A DNA stretch of 64,000 bases, from positions 18,448,138 to 18,512,137 of the forward strand of contig NC_063057.1 in NCBI RefSeq assembly GCF_018812025.1, given 5' to 3'. A program made the translations under genes and the position numbers. The stretch comes from Megalobrama amblycephala (lineage: Eukaryota > Chordata > Actinopteri > Cypriniformes > Xenocyprididae). Positions 46,876 through 59,128 of this stretch are shown here, in pieces; position 1 is the first letter of the stretch, and every line of letters starts with the position of its first letter. The notes under the pieces are model-generated. The model did not search any database and was not told the origin of the DNA. It was given only the letters and a program-made list of their open reading frames with translations.

Positions 46876-49800
46876 CAATGTGATTTTCATGTAAAACTGG
46901 ACAACCTGTTCACACCAAGTCAAGCAATCAGTCTCAAAATTTGGATGCATCTTTTCAGAGCAAAACGTATATTGCATGCCATCAATGCGACAGGTTTCAG
47001 ATCTCTTTTTCATTGAACTACAAGAAAAAATCTGACCAACCAGTAGGATTTGACCTTTTGGTCACATGCCAAGAGCCGCTGCATTTGGCATGAACAGACT
47101 ATTATAGGAAAAGTTGTGCAGTACTTTGTGTTTCCTAAAGGAACCGGGGTACATTTGCTGTTTTAAAAGAACCTCTTCTGTTACAGTGTGAATTAGGATT
47201 TTCATTCAGCTCATCTGCCATTTTTTTTTATACATTAATTTGAACAGACAAATCGCATGTGAAATTCAGACCGACTTTTTGTACCTAACCATTGTATTGA
47301 TCTGCTATGTATATTAAGAAAGTAAATGGGGTCCATTTTGATTTCATCTGGACTTCAGCAAAAAGCAAGTGTTATTGATCCTTTCAACAATGACTCACTT
47401 ACATGTTTAAGCACGTTTTCCCATTATGAAGGTTTCCGCTCACGACTGCTGTGTTTTACAAGGAATCTATTGATGTCCCATTGCTGTGGGACAGGGCAAT
47501 TCGTTTAGGCATCATGATGTATTACCAATGCCCGGCTGTGTTGTTGGGTCATTAGTTTACTTAATACTGGATCCCGGGGAGTGCTAAAATACTGTGTTCT
47601 CTCACACATGCATCACCTGCTGCGCTCGCATGTGTGCTACCGGCCACTATTTTGCCATTTCTTTTGCAAAGGCCTCTGAGAAAGAGGAAAACCAATATAT
47701 GCTATGATGACTTAAGCCTATTTGAGTGGACTTTAACCTGGCAGCTCTCATCATTTCAGACTGACAGGCAATTAAGGACGTGACATGAATTTTAATAATT
47801 CTGTCTGGCAAAGAGAACAGATTCCAACACCTAGTTCACTGCTTTGGAAACACCACTTAATAGTGGAAGTTATTATGAAAGTGGATGAATATTGCTAATG
47901 TTAAAACCACAAACTTTGAAGATGTATGAAAATCACCTGTGGCCAGCTAAATTTTGACTTAAGCAACCAGTTCATTGTAAAATTCACTCAAAAATGAAAG
48001 TTCAGTTTACATTTACTAAACCCATTCCAAAACTCTTGGAAATGTATTTGCATATGTTCATATTTCAGAATTTGTCCCTTTTTATACAAAGAAAAAAAAA
48101 TTAAATCATATATGGCAGGCAATCACATAAATTACATTCTTCATTTGTAGGTAAACTGTCTACTTGCCTCTGTCACTCTCAGCCTCTCTCTTTCTTTCCT
48201 CTACACTCTCTCTTCCTGTTTCATTGTAGCCTAAGACTTTCAGTATGAGTAGGTTTGTTTGCTTTGATGCAACTAAATGCGTATTTCAGAGCCATTGTTC
48301 CTAGAGGCCTTCAGTCCACAAACACTTAAATGGACGTCACTCTTGAGGAATGTTTTCAAGTCAATCGACTTCAAGGCTAGCGTTGAAGAAACCAGAAGTC
48401 GTGATTACAGCATAAGGGGGCTGATTCTAATGTGCTGCTTCATTACGTGGCTGGGATTTAACCGGATGGTGCAGCAGTTGTATGCATGATAATTTAATTA
48501 TCAGTCTCTTGACAAACACATTTAATGTGTGCTGTCCAAAGCTGACCTGATCCTCAGCCCAATTCACAGCACCGAGCCTACCATAGAGACCCACACAAAA
48601 ACATAGCCTCACCTGTCAAGACTGAGTATTTTTTATGCCGGTTTTGTTTGATAATTGGATCAATGACGTGACTCTGTTTTTAATTTCCAGATCTTTTAAT
48701 GCATACAAATGCAATTCATAGCTATGATAAGGGTTATATTCAAAATTTCTGAATTTACATGCATTTTGACATTTTTTTAGGGGGCACATGCCATTCGGTT
48801 CAACAAACAAAAACAAAACGGAAAAAAAAAACTTTAAACCCTCATAACTGTTTGTTACAAAGTCTCTTAATTGGATTTATGACAATGCTAGGTTAGTTCA
48901 GGTTGTCAGATGCCATGTGGCATCTCCATCTTCATTAAATTTAAGCTTCTTTTTTTTTTTTAAATGCTGTAAAAGTTTTTCAAAACCATATGAAAACTAT
49001 TTTTTATGCTTATTTGTCACTGACCTATATAGAGTTTTAAATGTGTAGTGTGTATAAGAGTGAGGCACTATGTATGAGTGTACTGTATATAAACAAGCGC
49101 CTTTGTTTGCAATACAATTGTGGAGTTCCTCTCAGTCTGAGGTCATCGGGTCAAACTGGGGCTATGAAAAAGTCTTAATTACTCACCCTGAGTGGAATGG
49201 TCAATGAGGCGGCTCTTGTAGACGTTAAATCACAGCAGCTCACTCCAACTCTCTGAAGCCTCCATTAAATTGATCCCGGTGGGACCGACTTCCTCAGTCT
49301 TCCTCGCTAACATGGAGAGTGCATGTTTACCAGATGCTGGAGGACAAAGGAATCCTACTACATCTAGATCTTTGAAGAATTATGCTTTCATCTACAAGTA
49401 TTAGCTTTGTGTTGGAATAAATCCTGAATAGCAACACTTAATTTTCATAAACTAAAATTTACTAAAATTCAAACTGGTTTACACTGGCCTTCTCGACAGG
49501 CATGAAACCAGGATGGGCAACGGGCAAAATAGCAGCATCTGGATTTACACATCTCCACCCTACCCAGTCTGACTAGATCTGCATTAATTAAGTGAAGGAG
49601 CCAAGGATTGGAAGTGCAGAGTATGATTACAATGGACGTCCTGGACGTCCCCTCTCTCACACTTCATTACCATCCAAACATCTGCAGCGTGTCCTCCTCT
49701 CCTGTCAGAAACAATGGCTTCCACAGGTGTCAGGAGGAGAAAAGAGGGGGTGCACGCACATGTTTGTGTGCTTGCATCTAGTTTGGTAGCGTTCGCCACC

Positions 49801-50155
49801 GACAACTCTGAAATGAACACCTGCGTTCACCAAAGAAAACATGGTGGGTGCTCAGGCATCCAGAGAAAGACAGAAAGAGACAGTGATGAAATGATGAAAA
49901 TAAAGCTGTTTCGCTTGAGTCTGGCAGGTTGATGCTCCTGGCAAACGGGAAGCATAATTAAACTATCAGATGTAATTAAGAGAGGTTTCTCTGCTTAAAA
50001 TGCATTTAAAATCTCCTGCATATATCTGCTCCAGATATGCACGCAAACACACTCTATCAATTCAGTTCATTTTAAACTGATTATAATTGTGTTAGATTTG
50101 CCAGCTTTGAAATGATGTCTACAAAATTGTGCAAAGCCACCTTGGAACATGTTTA
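46876..50155. other. No gene supported
   Basis: A pyrimidine-rich acceptor-like tract ends at 48230 (TTCCTGTTTCATTGTAG), but no good donor follows within an open frame. Short frames around 49470-49930 overlap on both strands and show no domain. No transposon termini recognised. Confidence 0.4.
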
Positions 50156-50647
50156 TAAGGGTGTGTTCACACTTGGCAGGTTTGGAGGGTGTGTGAGAGA
50201 GGGGACGTCTAGTTCCAAACAATCTCTGGTGCTGTTTGACTGAAATATGAATGCAACATGGACTAAAGACATCTACACGAACCATCATAGGAGTTACGTT
50301 GCCCATTACAGTTCAGAACCATTGTCAGAATTCGAGTGCACCTCCTTCGGGTAGTCTCGGGTTCGGCATCCCGATGCGCACCCGGGTTCACATGACAGCT
50401 TTCACATTAGCGAATTTTCATGCAAACCGTGCCCCGTTTCGGACTAAACTGCCAGTGTGAAAGCCCCCTAAGTGAACCAGGGCTAAATATATAATTTTCT
50501 TTTTTGGTCCAGACCAAAAGAACCAAGCGAACCAAACTACAAGTGCAAACACACCCTAAGTGAACCAGGGCTAAATGTATCATTTTTGGTTTTGGTCCAG
50601 ACCAAAGGAACAAAGAGAACCAAACTACAAGTGTTAACATACCCTAA
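50156..50647. mobile_element. PIF/Harbinger-like MITE with duplicated right end
   Basis: The left end, after TAA, is GGGTGTGTTCACACTTG; the right end, before TAA, is CAAGTGTTAACATACCC. TAA on both sides fits the 3-bp duplication of PIF/Harbinger elements. The last 88 bases are present as two tandem units (50469-50556 and 50557-50644), each ending in the right terminus followed by TAA. The interior is CpG-containing and non-coding. Confidence 0.65.
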
Positions 50648-50649
50648 AT

Positions 50650-51040
50650 CAGTGGTTCTCAACCTTTTTTACTCCATGGCAACCCTCCTCTCCGAATGTC
50701 AATACAGCAATGAAATACTACAATTGTCATCCATCAGAATATTAGCGACACTGGTTTTATTTATCCAGCTGAGAGAAGTAGTTTGCGTAGCCTATCCTAT
50801 GTTCATGTTGGGTGTTTTGAGCCGCCGTTCAGTTTGTATTTCACACAACGGGATGAGAATCGGCTTGGGCTGCTTCCGAAACAATCACAGAATACGTACG
50901 AGAGAGGTTGTGCTTTAATTTTTTAATGAAATTAATGAAATATATGAATATATTTAAATTCATTTTAAGATATCCCGCGCCTCCCCTGGAGGATCACTGA
51001 GGCCCCTAGTGGGCCGTTGCCCCCCAGTTGAGAACCACTT
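50650..51040. mobile_element. hAT element inserted at the edge of the Harbinger MITE
   Basis: The left end CAGTGGTTCTCAACC and the right end, inverted, AAGTGGTTCTCAACTGG are hAT termini of the type found in many vertebrates. The flanking octamers are CCCTAAAT (50642-50649) and CCCTAATG (51041-51048), six of eight identical. The 110-aa + strand frame at 50586-50918 straddles the left end and is not a transposase. Confidence 0.75.
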
Positions 51041-51048
51041 CCCTAATG

Positions 51049-51959
51049 TATTTTATGTGGCACGCAAATGTTTTAGAAAACTAATGAAGGGGTGATTGTG
51101 TGAATATCAATTTTATTCACGTAATTAAACTTGCACTTGCGACAAAATGCAAAAGTGCATCTCTCAAAGGCCTCTATTCAGTAGCAGTGGCCTAATGGGT
51201 GTATTGTGCAACTCAGAGAGTGTATACTGTATGCAAGTTGAAACAGGCAAGCACTCACGTTAATGATGCTCATTGGGTGCATCCAGTTCTCACAGCTTAA
51301 AGTACCCTTGACCTTTTGTTGGGCTGAGAGTCCTCTCGCTCAGGAGACATGCTTTGATCAAGGCCTTTTCTGCATTTCCACTCCGTTTCTCTATGCATTC
51401 TACATTCATCTTGGTCTTTTTCTAGTTGGAGACATACTTTCAGGGTTGCTTTCTATTTTTTTACTTTATTTTGTGGGTTGTATATTCAAGGAGGAGTAAG
51501 GTTCTGTCTGAGGCTGGAGGATATTGTAGTGTTCAGGGGTATGAGTTGAGGAGATGAGTGGCATTTCAGTGTTAATGGTACCCTGGAAGGGAGCACTGGC
51601 CGTTATAAATTATAACTTATATGTCATTTGCTCTAGCCAAATGCTTACAATGACAATGTTAAGACCAAACAGAAGCTTCTTTTTTGTGGCATTGTCTGTG
51701 AACTTAAAGTGCCCCTATTATGGCATTTGAAAGGTTCCTAAGCTTCATAGGCCTGTCGTTAATGTTTTTCAAACAACAAAAGAGAAAGAAAATGATTCAC
51801 TGCTTTTCACCGAATATCTTTCATAGCTTTATTAAGAATCTGTGTATATGTAATTCATACAGTGCAGTTCATACTATGCATTTAAATGTATTTTGTTTAC
51901 TAATCTTTTCTCGCCTAATTAATTATTCATGATCTAAGCTGATGTCAGGATTTTTTTCT
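51049..51959. other. No gene seen; fragment of a TTAAAGTGCCCC repeat
   Basis: At 51707 CTTAAAGTGCCCCTATTATG matches the start of a dispersed cyprinid element as I remember it, but the other end was not found. The rest is unremarkable. Confidence 0.35.
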
Positions 51960-52615
51960 AGTCTGTTTAGTTTTGTGTTTTGTTTTCATTCTGTTTCAGT
52001 TCTGTTTGTTATTTAGTTCCCTTAGTTACTGATTACGTTCACCTGTTGTTCATTTAGTTACCTCATTACTCTATTGTTGTGTTCGAAATCACCCCCTAAA
52101 CCCTCATTCACTATTTCCTACATTACCCCATTAATATAATCCACTTGAAGGAGTTAATGAAAACAAGTGAGTGAATTCAGACACTTGAGTGCACTGGAAG
52201 GGCTGCCACTTTTACATAGTTTGTGCTTGCTGTTTAGTAATCAATTGAATGTAGAAAACTGGCGGTTCCAGTAGTAAGATGAAAATATTTATCTTGAACT
52301 CTGTCTTGGAAACCATGTATAAACATTTAGGGAAGATTAATTTATACCTACACTGTAGCCACATTGGACCAGCACGGTTTGGAAAAAAGATGGATGAATG
52401 ATTCAGCTGCAAGCGCTATCTTCTGCACTCAATATTGTCTACTATGGTTTCGGACACCAATACAAATGACTGTCCTCTTGTGCCCTAATTAAGGGTATGG
52501 GGCAATTTTGGACACAGCCCTTGTGTATTTAAGCCCTTCGTTTCCTCAGTTCATGGTTCCGTGTCATTTCAGTTTGTGTATATTTTCTGTGTCTCTTAAG
52601 ATTTGTGAATAAAGA
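51960..52615. mobile_element. Dispersed repeat interrupted by a second element
   Basis: CCTTAGTTACTGATTACGTT, CACCTGTTGTTCATTTAGTT (left) and TGTGTATTTAAGCCCTTCG, TGTGAATAAAGACTGTTG (right) look like the two halves of one cyprinid repeat. They are separated by a 0.44-kb block (about 52076-52520) whose ends, TTGTGTTCGAAATCACCCC and inverted GGGCTGTGTCCAAAATTGCC, are imperfect inverted repeats. Target duplication unresolved. Confidence 0.5.
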
Positions 52616-53400
52616 CTGTTGTTTTGAATATCCCTATTTGAATAAGATTTATAATGTACCCTGCCCACTTTTCAGATTGGTTTTGCACCCTTGGATGGAT
52701 ACAAGTCTTATAAAAAAACAGGCAGTCTGGGAAGAACTTTTACCAATAGAAACTTATGCCAAAAATGAGATTTGTCGGAATGGAACATTGACTAAAGCCT
52801 TTTGTTCATGTTTGCAACAAGCGTGCAGACTCAATAATGTTTTGTTTGAAATGGGCAGTATTTGTTTTCCCTAGCACATTCTCGGTTTCTTTTCTTTCTA
52901 ACTTTCTTTTTCTCAATTTTCTAATATGAGGAGTCAGTGGGTTGGCACTCATTTGTGGTTAGCAGGTGTAAGTGAGCTCTTTGTTCCTGGTTTACCTCAT
53001 TAATGTGGCAGCTGAGAGCTCCATTCTTAATTTATTTTTTTCTGTGCTAAAGCAGACCATCCTCTGCCACCAGCACATCTGAGATTATTGTATTAAGTAC
53101 TCTTCTCTAGACCATTTTTTTTTCTAATCTGTCCGCCTTGCTAAGTCCTGGCAACTGACTTTGGAAATGAGCTGATGCCCTAGTAGGTCTCTATGTTCCT
53201 GTGCACAATTGCATTTACGTCAAATTTTTAAACAAGCAACTTTTAACAAAAGTATAGTGATGGTATCAGATATTTATACTGAATATATATTACAATATAC
53301 TGTATTTATCACCGATATTGATTACGATATATAGATGTAATGTGGATATATACATAATAAAATTCCATGACACCAAATTAGATCATTTTTAATTGTAATG
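52616..53400. other. No gene seen
   Basis: The interval holds an 89-aa frame at 52605-52874 without domain or splice support; AT-rich DNA follows. Confidence 0.4.
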
Positions 53401-53677
53401 GTGACACTTCACAATAAGGTTTCATTAGTTAACACTAGTTAACTACATTAGATAACATGGACTAAGAATGAACAATACTTCTACAGAATTCATTAATCTT
53501 AGTTAATGTTAATTTCGACATATACTAATACATTATTAAAATCAGTAGTTGTATTTGTTAACATTAGTTAATGCACTGAACTAGCATTTTTATTAACATA
53601 GTGTTAATTAATTAACTAATGTTAGTTAATACATTAACTAATATTAAGAAATGAGCCTTATTGTGAAGTGTTGCTGT
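53401..53677. mobile_element. MITE with CACTTCACAATAAGG termini
   Basis: ACACTTCACAATAAGGTTTC at left and GCCTTATTGTGAAGTGTT at right are inverted repeats, and the interior is full of GTTAACATTAGTTAA-type palindromic motifs. This is one of the commonest small DNA elements in cyprinid genomes (from memory). It is non-coding. Confidence 0.8.
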
Positions 53678-53856
53678 CATTTAAAAAATGTAATTTAAAA
53701 ACTTTTACACAATATTTACCCAAAAACCACAAAAAATTAACTGAAAACTGAAATGGAATCTATTGGTCTATCACTAGTCCAAGCTACTTCACAGAATCAA
53801 CAATAATAATAAAAATAAGCATCATATTATTGTGGAACCATGTCAATCATTGATTG

Positions 53857-53858
<2 letters not shown>

Positions 53859-53926
<68 letters not shown>

Positions 53927-53960
53927 CCATCCATCCATCCATCCATCCATCCATCCATCC
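53859..53960. repeat. Compound (GATT)n-(CCAT)n microsatellite
   Basis: About 16 GATT units (53859-53925) change abruptly to about nine CCAT units (53926-53960). Read-through frames of Asn-Gln-Ser or Met-Asp-Gly-Trp repeats on the minus strand are artefacts. Confidence 0.9.
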
Positions 53961-54442
53961 AGTTTTTGCTTTACAAAATAAATAGATACAAAAAGATCTG
54001 GCCCAGTTTAAAAACTCAATATACAATATACCCATGTCTGGTATTTATTGTATATACAAGCATTGCTATGGTAACAGATGCACCCATGGGAATTGAGCTA
54101 TTATGCCTTAAACGAGAAGAGACGCTCAGTCAGTTAGCCAGCCAAGAACCATCTGACCTGAGATCACAGATTGGAATGCTTTTTGTGAGGTGGGTGTCTT
54201 CTCATTGTTTAAATCTTGTTCAAAGGTTATTCATTCTGTTAATTTTGAGCCATCGTCCCCAAGAGGGCAGTATTATGCTCTATGTAAACTGCATACTGAT
54301 CAGCCATCACAGATTATGCAACAGGATCCATCCTGATTCTTACCAGCAACTGATATGTGTGATTTCATAGTGTTCCTCTGTTGTTTTACTCCTTGAGCAA
54401 TCCATCATTTTCAGTGCCAGATCTCTGTGGTTGTTGTAAAAG

Positions 54443-54443
<1 letters not shown>

Positions 54444-54491
<48 letters not shown>
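54444..54491. repeat. (GT)n microsatellite, about 24 copies
   Basis: Pure GT run; the minus strand reads His-Thr repeats. Confidence 0.95.
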
Positions 54492-54493
<2 letters not shown>

Positions 54494-56381
54494 TGCCATG
54501 CACATTTAAGCTTCAAAGGTAGTGCACATGCATATAGTATTCTGTGAGCTGGAGAGATATGGCAGATAAACCCAATGTGGCATAAGATAATTATGGCTTT
54601 GGCGAAAACAAAGGTGAAAATGTGGAAAAATCCTACACTCCCCCCACCTTGAATCAATAAGCTTACATTTATGTGGCAAGCATACGCACAGGTCGCTGTC
54701 ATTCTCACCTCTCTTCTAGCACCAGTTGGCTGACTCTCAATTTTCTCTGTCAAGGAGCTGAATATAAACCATCTACCTGCAGTGCACTGTGAGATCCAAT
54801 ACACATCTGTTTAAATAAAAAAAGACAGCGAGAGACACGTCCCCCTCTAAAGGTTTGCTGTTTGGAGCAGACGGCTTAACAAGGGTAATCATTAAGCTTT
54901 GAGTCTGTTTGCGCTGGGTTTGATTTCCTGCATGGCTAGCTGTGTAAGTACACACACTTCCTGTTCCATCAATATCATCCCACACACTATATCATACACA
55001 TTTAGAGAGATGTTTGGAGAAGGCTATCTCAAAAGGATGCTGCATTTGCATCTTATTGTATGATGTTGAAAGATGGTTTCACATCCACTGATTCCAGATG
55101 CCTTATCCATTCAAACAAAAACATTTAATCTAATCAGTCTTGGATTATCATGGTTTCCTTAAAGAGGACCAGATTTAACTAACTATATATATATGTTTAT
55201 GAATAGCTTTACCCAAACACTGCCATTGGTGGGAAAAATAGTTTCTTTATGTTGATATGCCTCAAACATATCCATTCTGCTTTGTTACAGCCACTTTTCA
55301 CAATCCAATCAATTCCTAATGGATGGAATCTTGTTCTGACCCACATGTATTCCTTTTGGATATCCTATTTCCTTCATATATGTTACATTACAGAAACAAC
55401 CTTACTAACTATTAATAAGAAGTAAATTAGGAGTTTATTGAGGTAAAAGTTGTAGTTACTAGTGAATATGTGTTCTTCATACTGAAGTGTTATCGACAAT
55501 TCTCGTTTAGTTCAACATAGAAAAAAAGGGTTGTGGAACAGGTTATAGGATAATATTAAGGGTGGTGAGAGTGTACATGAAAAGCAAAACCTGACCAGTA
55601 TCTGTGTGTGTTCAGAAGCTGAGTGGATGTCATTAATGGCCAACAGCGTATTCTATTGCTGAGAGGCTTTTGCTAATGTAAACTGTCAGATAGAACATAC
55701 TGCTGCCTGAAGCGCACACGTACAAAGGAAAAATGAACCGTCACAGCATGAGAGCAGTATTAGTCGGAGTGTGAAAAAGAGAAGGGAGGAGAATGAGGTC
55801 AAGAGGGAGAGAGAAACAAAGAGAGAGAGAGGCAGAGATTGATATGGCACAAAGGGAGAGATCCCGGTATTTCATGCATCGGACCTGAGTGCTCTGAAGC
55901 GTGTAAGCAGAAGTGCATTCAACCTGCAGCAAGTCCACTCTTCCTTTTCCCAGTTTGCGTACTGAGCCAGTGATGAGTGTTCCACACTGAAGGGCATGAC
56001 CTTGACAACACTTCAAGCCAGTCTCTTCCAACCTCTCCATTTGGTAATTGCAAAAAGCAAAATACCCAAAACGGCACCTAAAATCAACGCACCAAATGCA
56101 CAAATCAACAGATTGAGAAAATGCCTATGTTTAAAAACTCATTATTATCATGAATGTTGTTTTAAATTGGTTTATCAGCAAGCTGAGCTCAAGCTGTGTT
56201 TATTACAGTGGCTTTTTGAGCCCCTTTAGGCCACCGCTCCGCCCCCACTCCCCTCCCAGAGCAAGCATCTGGACCAGGGGAGGGGCCAGGCAGCTGCTCC
56301 GGGCTCACTGTTCATTTGCATACAGTTTCTTTGGGAATGCCCTTGAATGACTCCTGAAGGGGACGTGGGCTGCATCTACAC

Positions 56382-56384
<3 letters not shown>

Positions 56385-56416
<32 letters not shown>
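56385..56416. repeat. (GA)n microsatellite
   Basis: About 15 GA units downstream of the GC-rich stretch. Confidence 0.9.
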
Positions 56417-56422
<6 letters not shown>

Positions 56423-56714
56423 AGAGTAAGAAGGAATTGCAGCCCTAGGAGGTGTTTCACACAGGATGTACTCTTCTGTTCAGAACAGCTAGACACGTGC
56501 ATGGATTGCATTTATTGGCATATTATATACATAAATATGATTATCCTGCTGCCTGGTGCAGATTCAGTTGTTTTTAAATGTACATATTTTTTTTATCATT
56601 GATTTTAATGTACATTGATTTTATCTGCTGCACTGCATGTTGAACAGCAAGTTTTATATCTACCTGTTTTTCTTTTTTTTTAAATGTGACGCTCAAAAAA
56701 GCAGTGAGATGTGC

Positions 56715-56944
56715 CTGAAAAGATTAGTTCAATTTAAAATAAAAATTACCCCAAGATGTACTCACCCTCAAGCCATCCTAGGTGTTTATGACTTTCTTCT
56801 TTCTGATGAACACAATCGGAGTAATATTAATAAATATCCTGATGCTTCCCAACTTTATAATGGCAGTGAATGGGGGCTACGAGTTTAAAACTCAAGAAAG
56901 TGCATCCATCCATCATAAACATACTCCATACAGCTCCGGGGGGT
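56715..56944. mobile_element. AGTTCACCC-family repeat, first copy
   Basis: TACTCACCCTCAAGCCATCC, TAGGTGTTTATGACTTTCTT, GATGAACACAATCGGAGT and ATAATGGCAGTGAATGGGGG follow in the order of a common cyprinid element; the left terminus is decayed (GATTAGTTCAATTTAAAAT). The next copy starts directly at its right edge. Confidence 0.65.
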
Positions 56945-57271
56945 TAAAAGGATAGTTCACCCAAAAATTATCCAATGATTTACTCACCTTCAAGCCATCC
57001 TAGGTGTATATGACTATCTTCTTTCAGATGAACACAATCAGAAATATATTTAAAAAATATCCTTAGTCCTCCAAAGTTTATAATGGTTGTGAATGGGGGG
57101 TCACATTTTGAAGTAAAAAATAATGCATCCATCCATTAAAAAAAAGTAATCCATTGTAATCCAAAAGACTCCAGTGGGTTAATAAATGCTCTTAAGTGAA
57201 GTGATGCATTTTTGTAAGAAAAATATCCATATTTAAAACTATATAAATTCAATTCTTTATAAATTCCGACA
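56945..57271. mobile_element. AGTTCACCC-family repeat, second copy, interrupted
   Basis: TTAAAAGGATAGTTCACCC starts a second, clearer copy with the same internal order of motifs. It breaks off at the long inverted-repeat element at 57272. Sequence to the right of that element (58390-58420, TGGATGCATTATTTTTGATT) resembles the reverse complement of 57095-57130, so the two may be halves of one palindromic element split by the insertion. Confidence 0.6.
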
Positions 57272-58388
57272 GAATTACCTTTGTGCCAATAAAAATGAAC
57301 GTAACTTTTCAAAAAACTAATAAAAATATAAATTAAAACTGAATAAAATGTCTTTGAAACTTAAAAAAAATAAATTGCATGCAAAATGTTTGACTTTGTT
57401 TTTAATACTCTGCATGTTTTGCTAACTGTTTCTCCTCTTTCTTTAACTGATCTGTACTTACAAATGTGTTTCCAGAGTTTTCATTTATGCTTCTGAAGTT
57501 TTCGTTTACGATCCCAGAGTTTTCGTTCGTCTTTCTGGCACAACTCTCTCGCGGGGGCGGGGCTAGCAGCGGTGCTTTCTCATTTGGCTAGAAATAATTA
57601 TATGGTCAATATACCATTGCTAAAACAACATCTAATGGTGTCCTAAGACTTTTGCACAGTACTTTATATGTATTATTATTAAAGACTTCTTTTTTCCCCT
57701 TTTATTAATTATTTCCAAGACTGTAACTGTATGTACAGTACATAACCAGGTCCTGTAATGATTGGGTTAAATCAAGACAACACTGCTGTATAATGTGGGC
57801 TCTAAATGAGCTCTAAAATACCTCCCCACCTGAAAAAGCAAAAGCAAGTACTTATATTGATTTTGTAAACTTAAAAAATACTGACTTCCCACGAGTATCC
57901 AGATAATGACGATGATTGATGATAATGATAATTATATCATTCGTCTGTGCTAGTTCTAAGTAATCATCTCACCATAGTGTAGCAGCAGATAAATACAGAT
58001 AAACACAACACTAACGTAAACACAACACTGACGTCTTCACTTCCAGGTCAAGAAGCTGTCAATCAAAAACTCAGTAGCCAATGAGAACACACCACTGCTG
58101 GCCCCGCCCCCGTGAGAGATTTCTGCCAGAAAGACGAACGAAAACTCTGGGATCGTAAACGAAAACTTAATGAACAGAAGCATAAATTAACACTCTGGAA
58201 ACACATTTGTAAGTACAGATCAGTGAAAGAAAGAGGAGAAATAGTTAGCAAAACATGCAGTGTATTAAAAACAAAGTCAAACATTTTGCCTGTGATTTAT
58301 TTTTATTTTAAGTTTCAAAGACATTTTATTTAGTTTCAACTTATATTTTAATTAGTTACGTTCATTTTTATTGGAACAAAGGTAATTC
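57272..58388. mobile_element. 1.1-kb element with 0.32-kb inverted-repeat arms
   Basis: The left arm 57272-57590 starts GAATTACCTTTGTGCCAATA; the right arm 58074-58388 ends with TATTGGAACAAAGGTAATTC. The arms pair nearly throughout, including the GGGGGCGGGGC stretch and the TTTTCGTTTACGATCCCAGAG block. The 0.48-kb spacer contains CTAAGACTTTTGCACAGTAC at 57641-57660, which resembles a Tc1/mariner end. A 73-aa frame in the right arm is a by-product of the arm. Superfamily undetermined. Confidence 0.75.
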
Positions 58389-58866
58389 CATATGGATGCA
58401 TTATTTTTGATTTCAAAGCTTCCAAAAAAATAAAAAATCTAAAAATCTAAATTTACTTTGAAAAAAGCTGATAGCAAAATGGACATGTTAAACAAGATAA
58501 ATGGTGTATGCTTTATTTCAGTGAGCAATTAATCCTGAAAAAAAAAAAATCTATTCTATATATATATATATATATAATTTTTGAAAACTTCAATTTTTCA
58601 TCATTTCGTCAATGACCCTATCAAAACGGACTTGTGATGCATTTTTTGGGTCACATCCCACTGGTTGAGATATGTAGTGTATACCTTACAGTATTCAGTT
58701 AATAACAAGCTGGTATTCCTTTCCAAATATAACCTTAGTCACGTCAAAGATATGCTCATCCCCGCTTGTGGAAGACAAAAGCAGAGGAAGAGCATGTTTG
58801 TTGAGTAAAGAAACATAATGTATGTACAAGAGAGTGCTTGTGTCACAGCGAATGAGTGAGTGCCTG
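58389..58866. other. No gene seen; hAT-end-like fragment
   Basis: GGGTCACATCCCACTGGTTG at 58649-58668 resembles a decayed hAT terminus, but no partner was found. An (AT)n run lies at 58556-58576. Confidence 0.35.
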
Positions 58867-58868
58867 GG

Positions 58869-58903
<35 letters not shown>

Positions 58904-59004
58904 TGCGCATGTGTGATGAAAGAGAATGACAGTGTGTGTGAAAGAAAGAGATAGGAAAAGGGAGGGTGTTGTGGGTAGGTGGGCGGGAAGACGAGTAGGA
59001 AGGC

Positions 59005-59039
<35 letters not shown>

Positions 59040-59097
59040 CAGTGCTGCGTGTCAGAGCCGTGTGTAAGAGAGGGAGAGAGAGAGAGAGAGAGAGAGC
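58867..59097. repeat. Three (GA)n tracts
   Basis: GA-rich runs at 58867-58903, 59009-59037 and 59067-59096 give spurious Arg-Glu (+) and Ser-Leu (-) repeat frames. Confidence 0.9.
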
Positions 59098-59128
59098 GCG
59101 TGTGCACAGGGCATCCGTATTTCTGCAG

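Larger units (their letters stand above)
53961..56699. other. No gene seen apart from simple repeats
   Basis: Frames of 120-154 aa here are low complexity or lack domains. The 56220-56300 stretch is GC-rich (CCACCGCTCCGCCCCCACTC) without a clear promoter context. Confidence 0.4.

Noticed and set aside
48180..48290. Possible exon after the strong acceptor ending at 48230
   Set aside because: The acceptor is good, but the nearest donor-like sites (GTTTGT, GTATTT) are weak and no exon of convincing length results.
53847..54035. 62-aa frame with Met-Asp-Gly-Trp repeats
   Set aside because: Translation of the compound GATT/CCAT microsatellite.
56220..56300. GC-rich stretch as a CpG-island promoter
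   Set aside because: It is under 100 bases, CpG-poor, and not followed by a supported first exon.
57641..57661. CTAAGACTTTTGCACAGTAC as an independent Tc1/mariner insertion
   Set aside because: No matching inverted terminus or TA duplication was found nearby, so it is only noted as a motif within the larger element.
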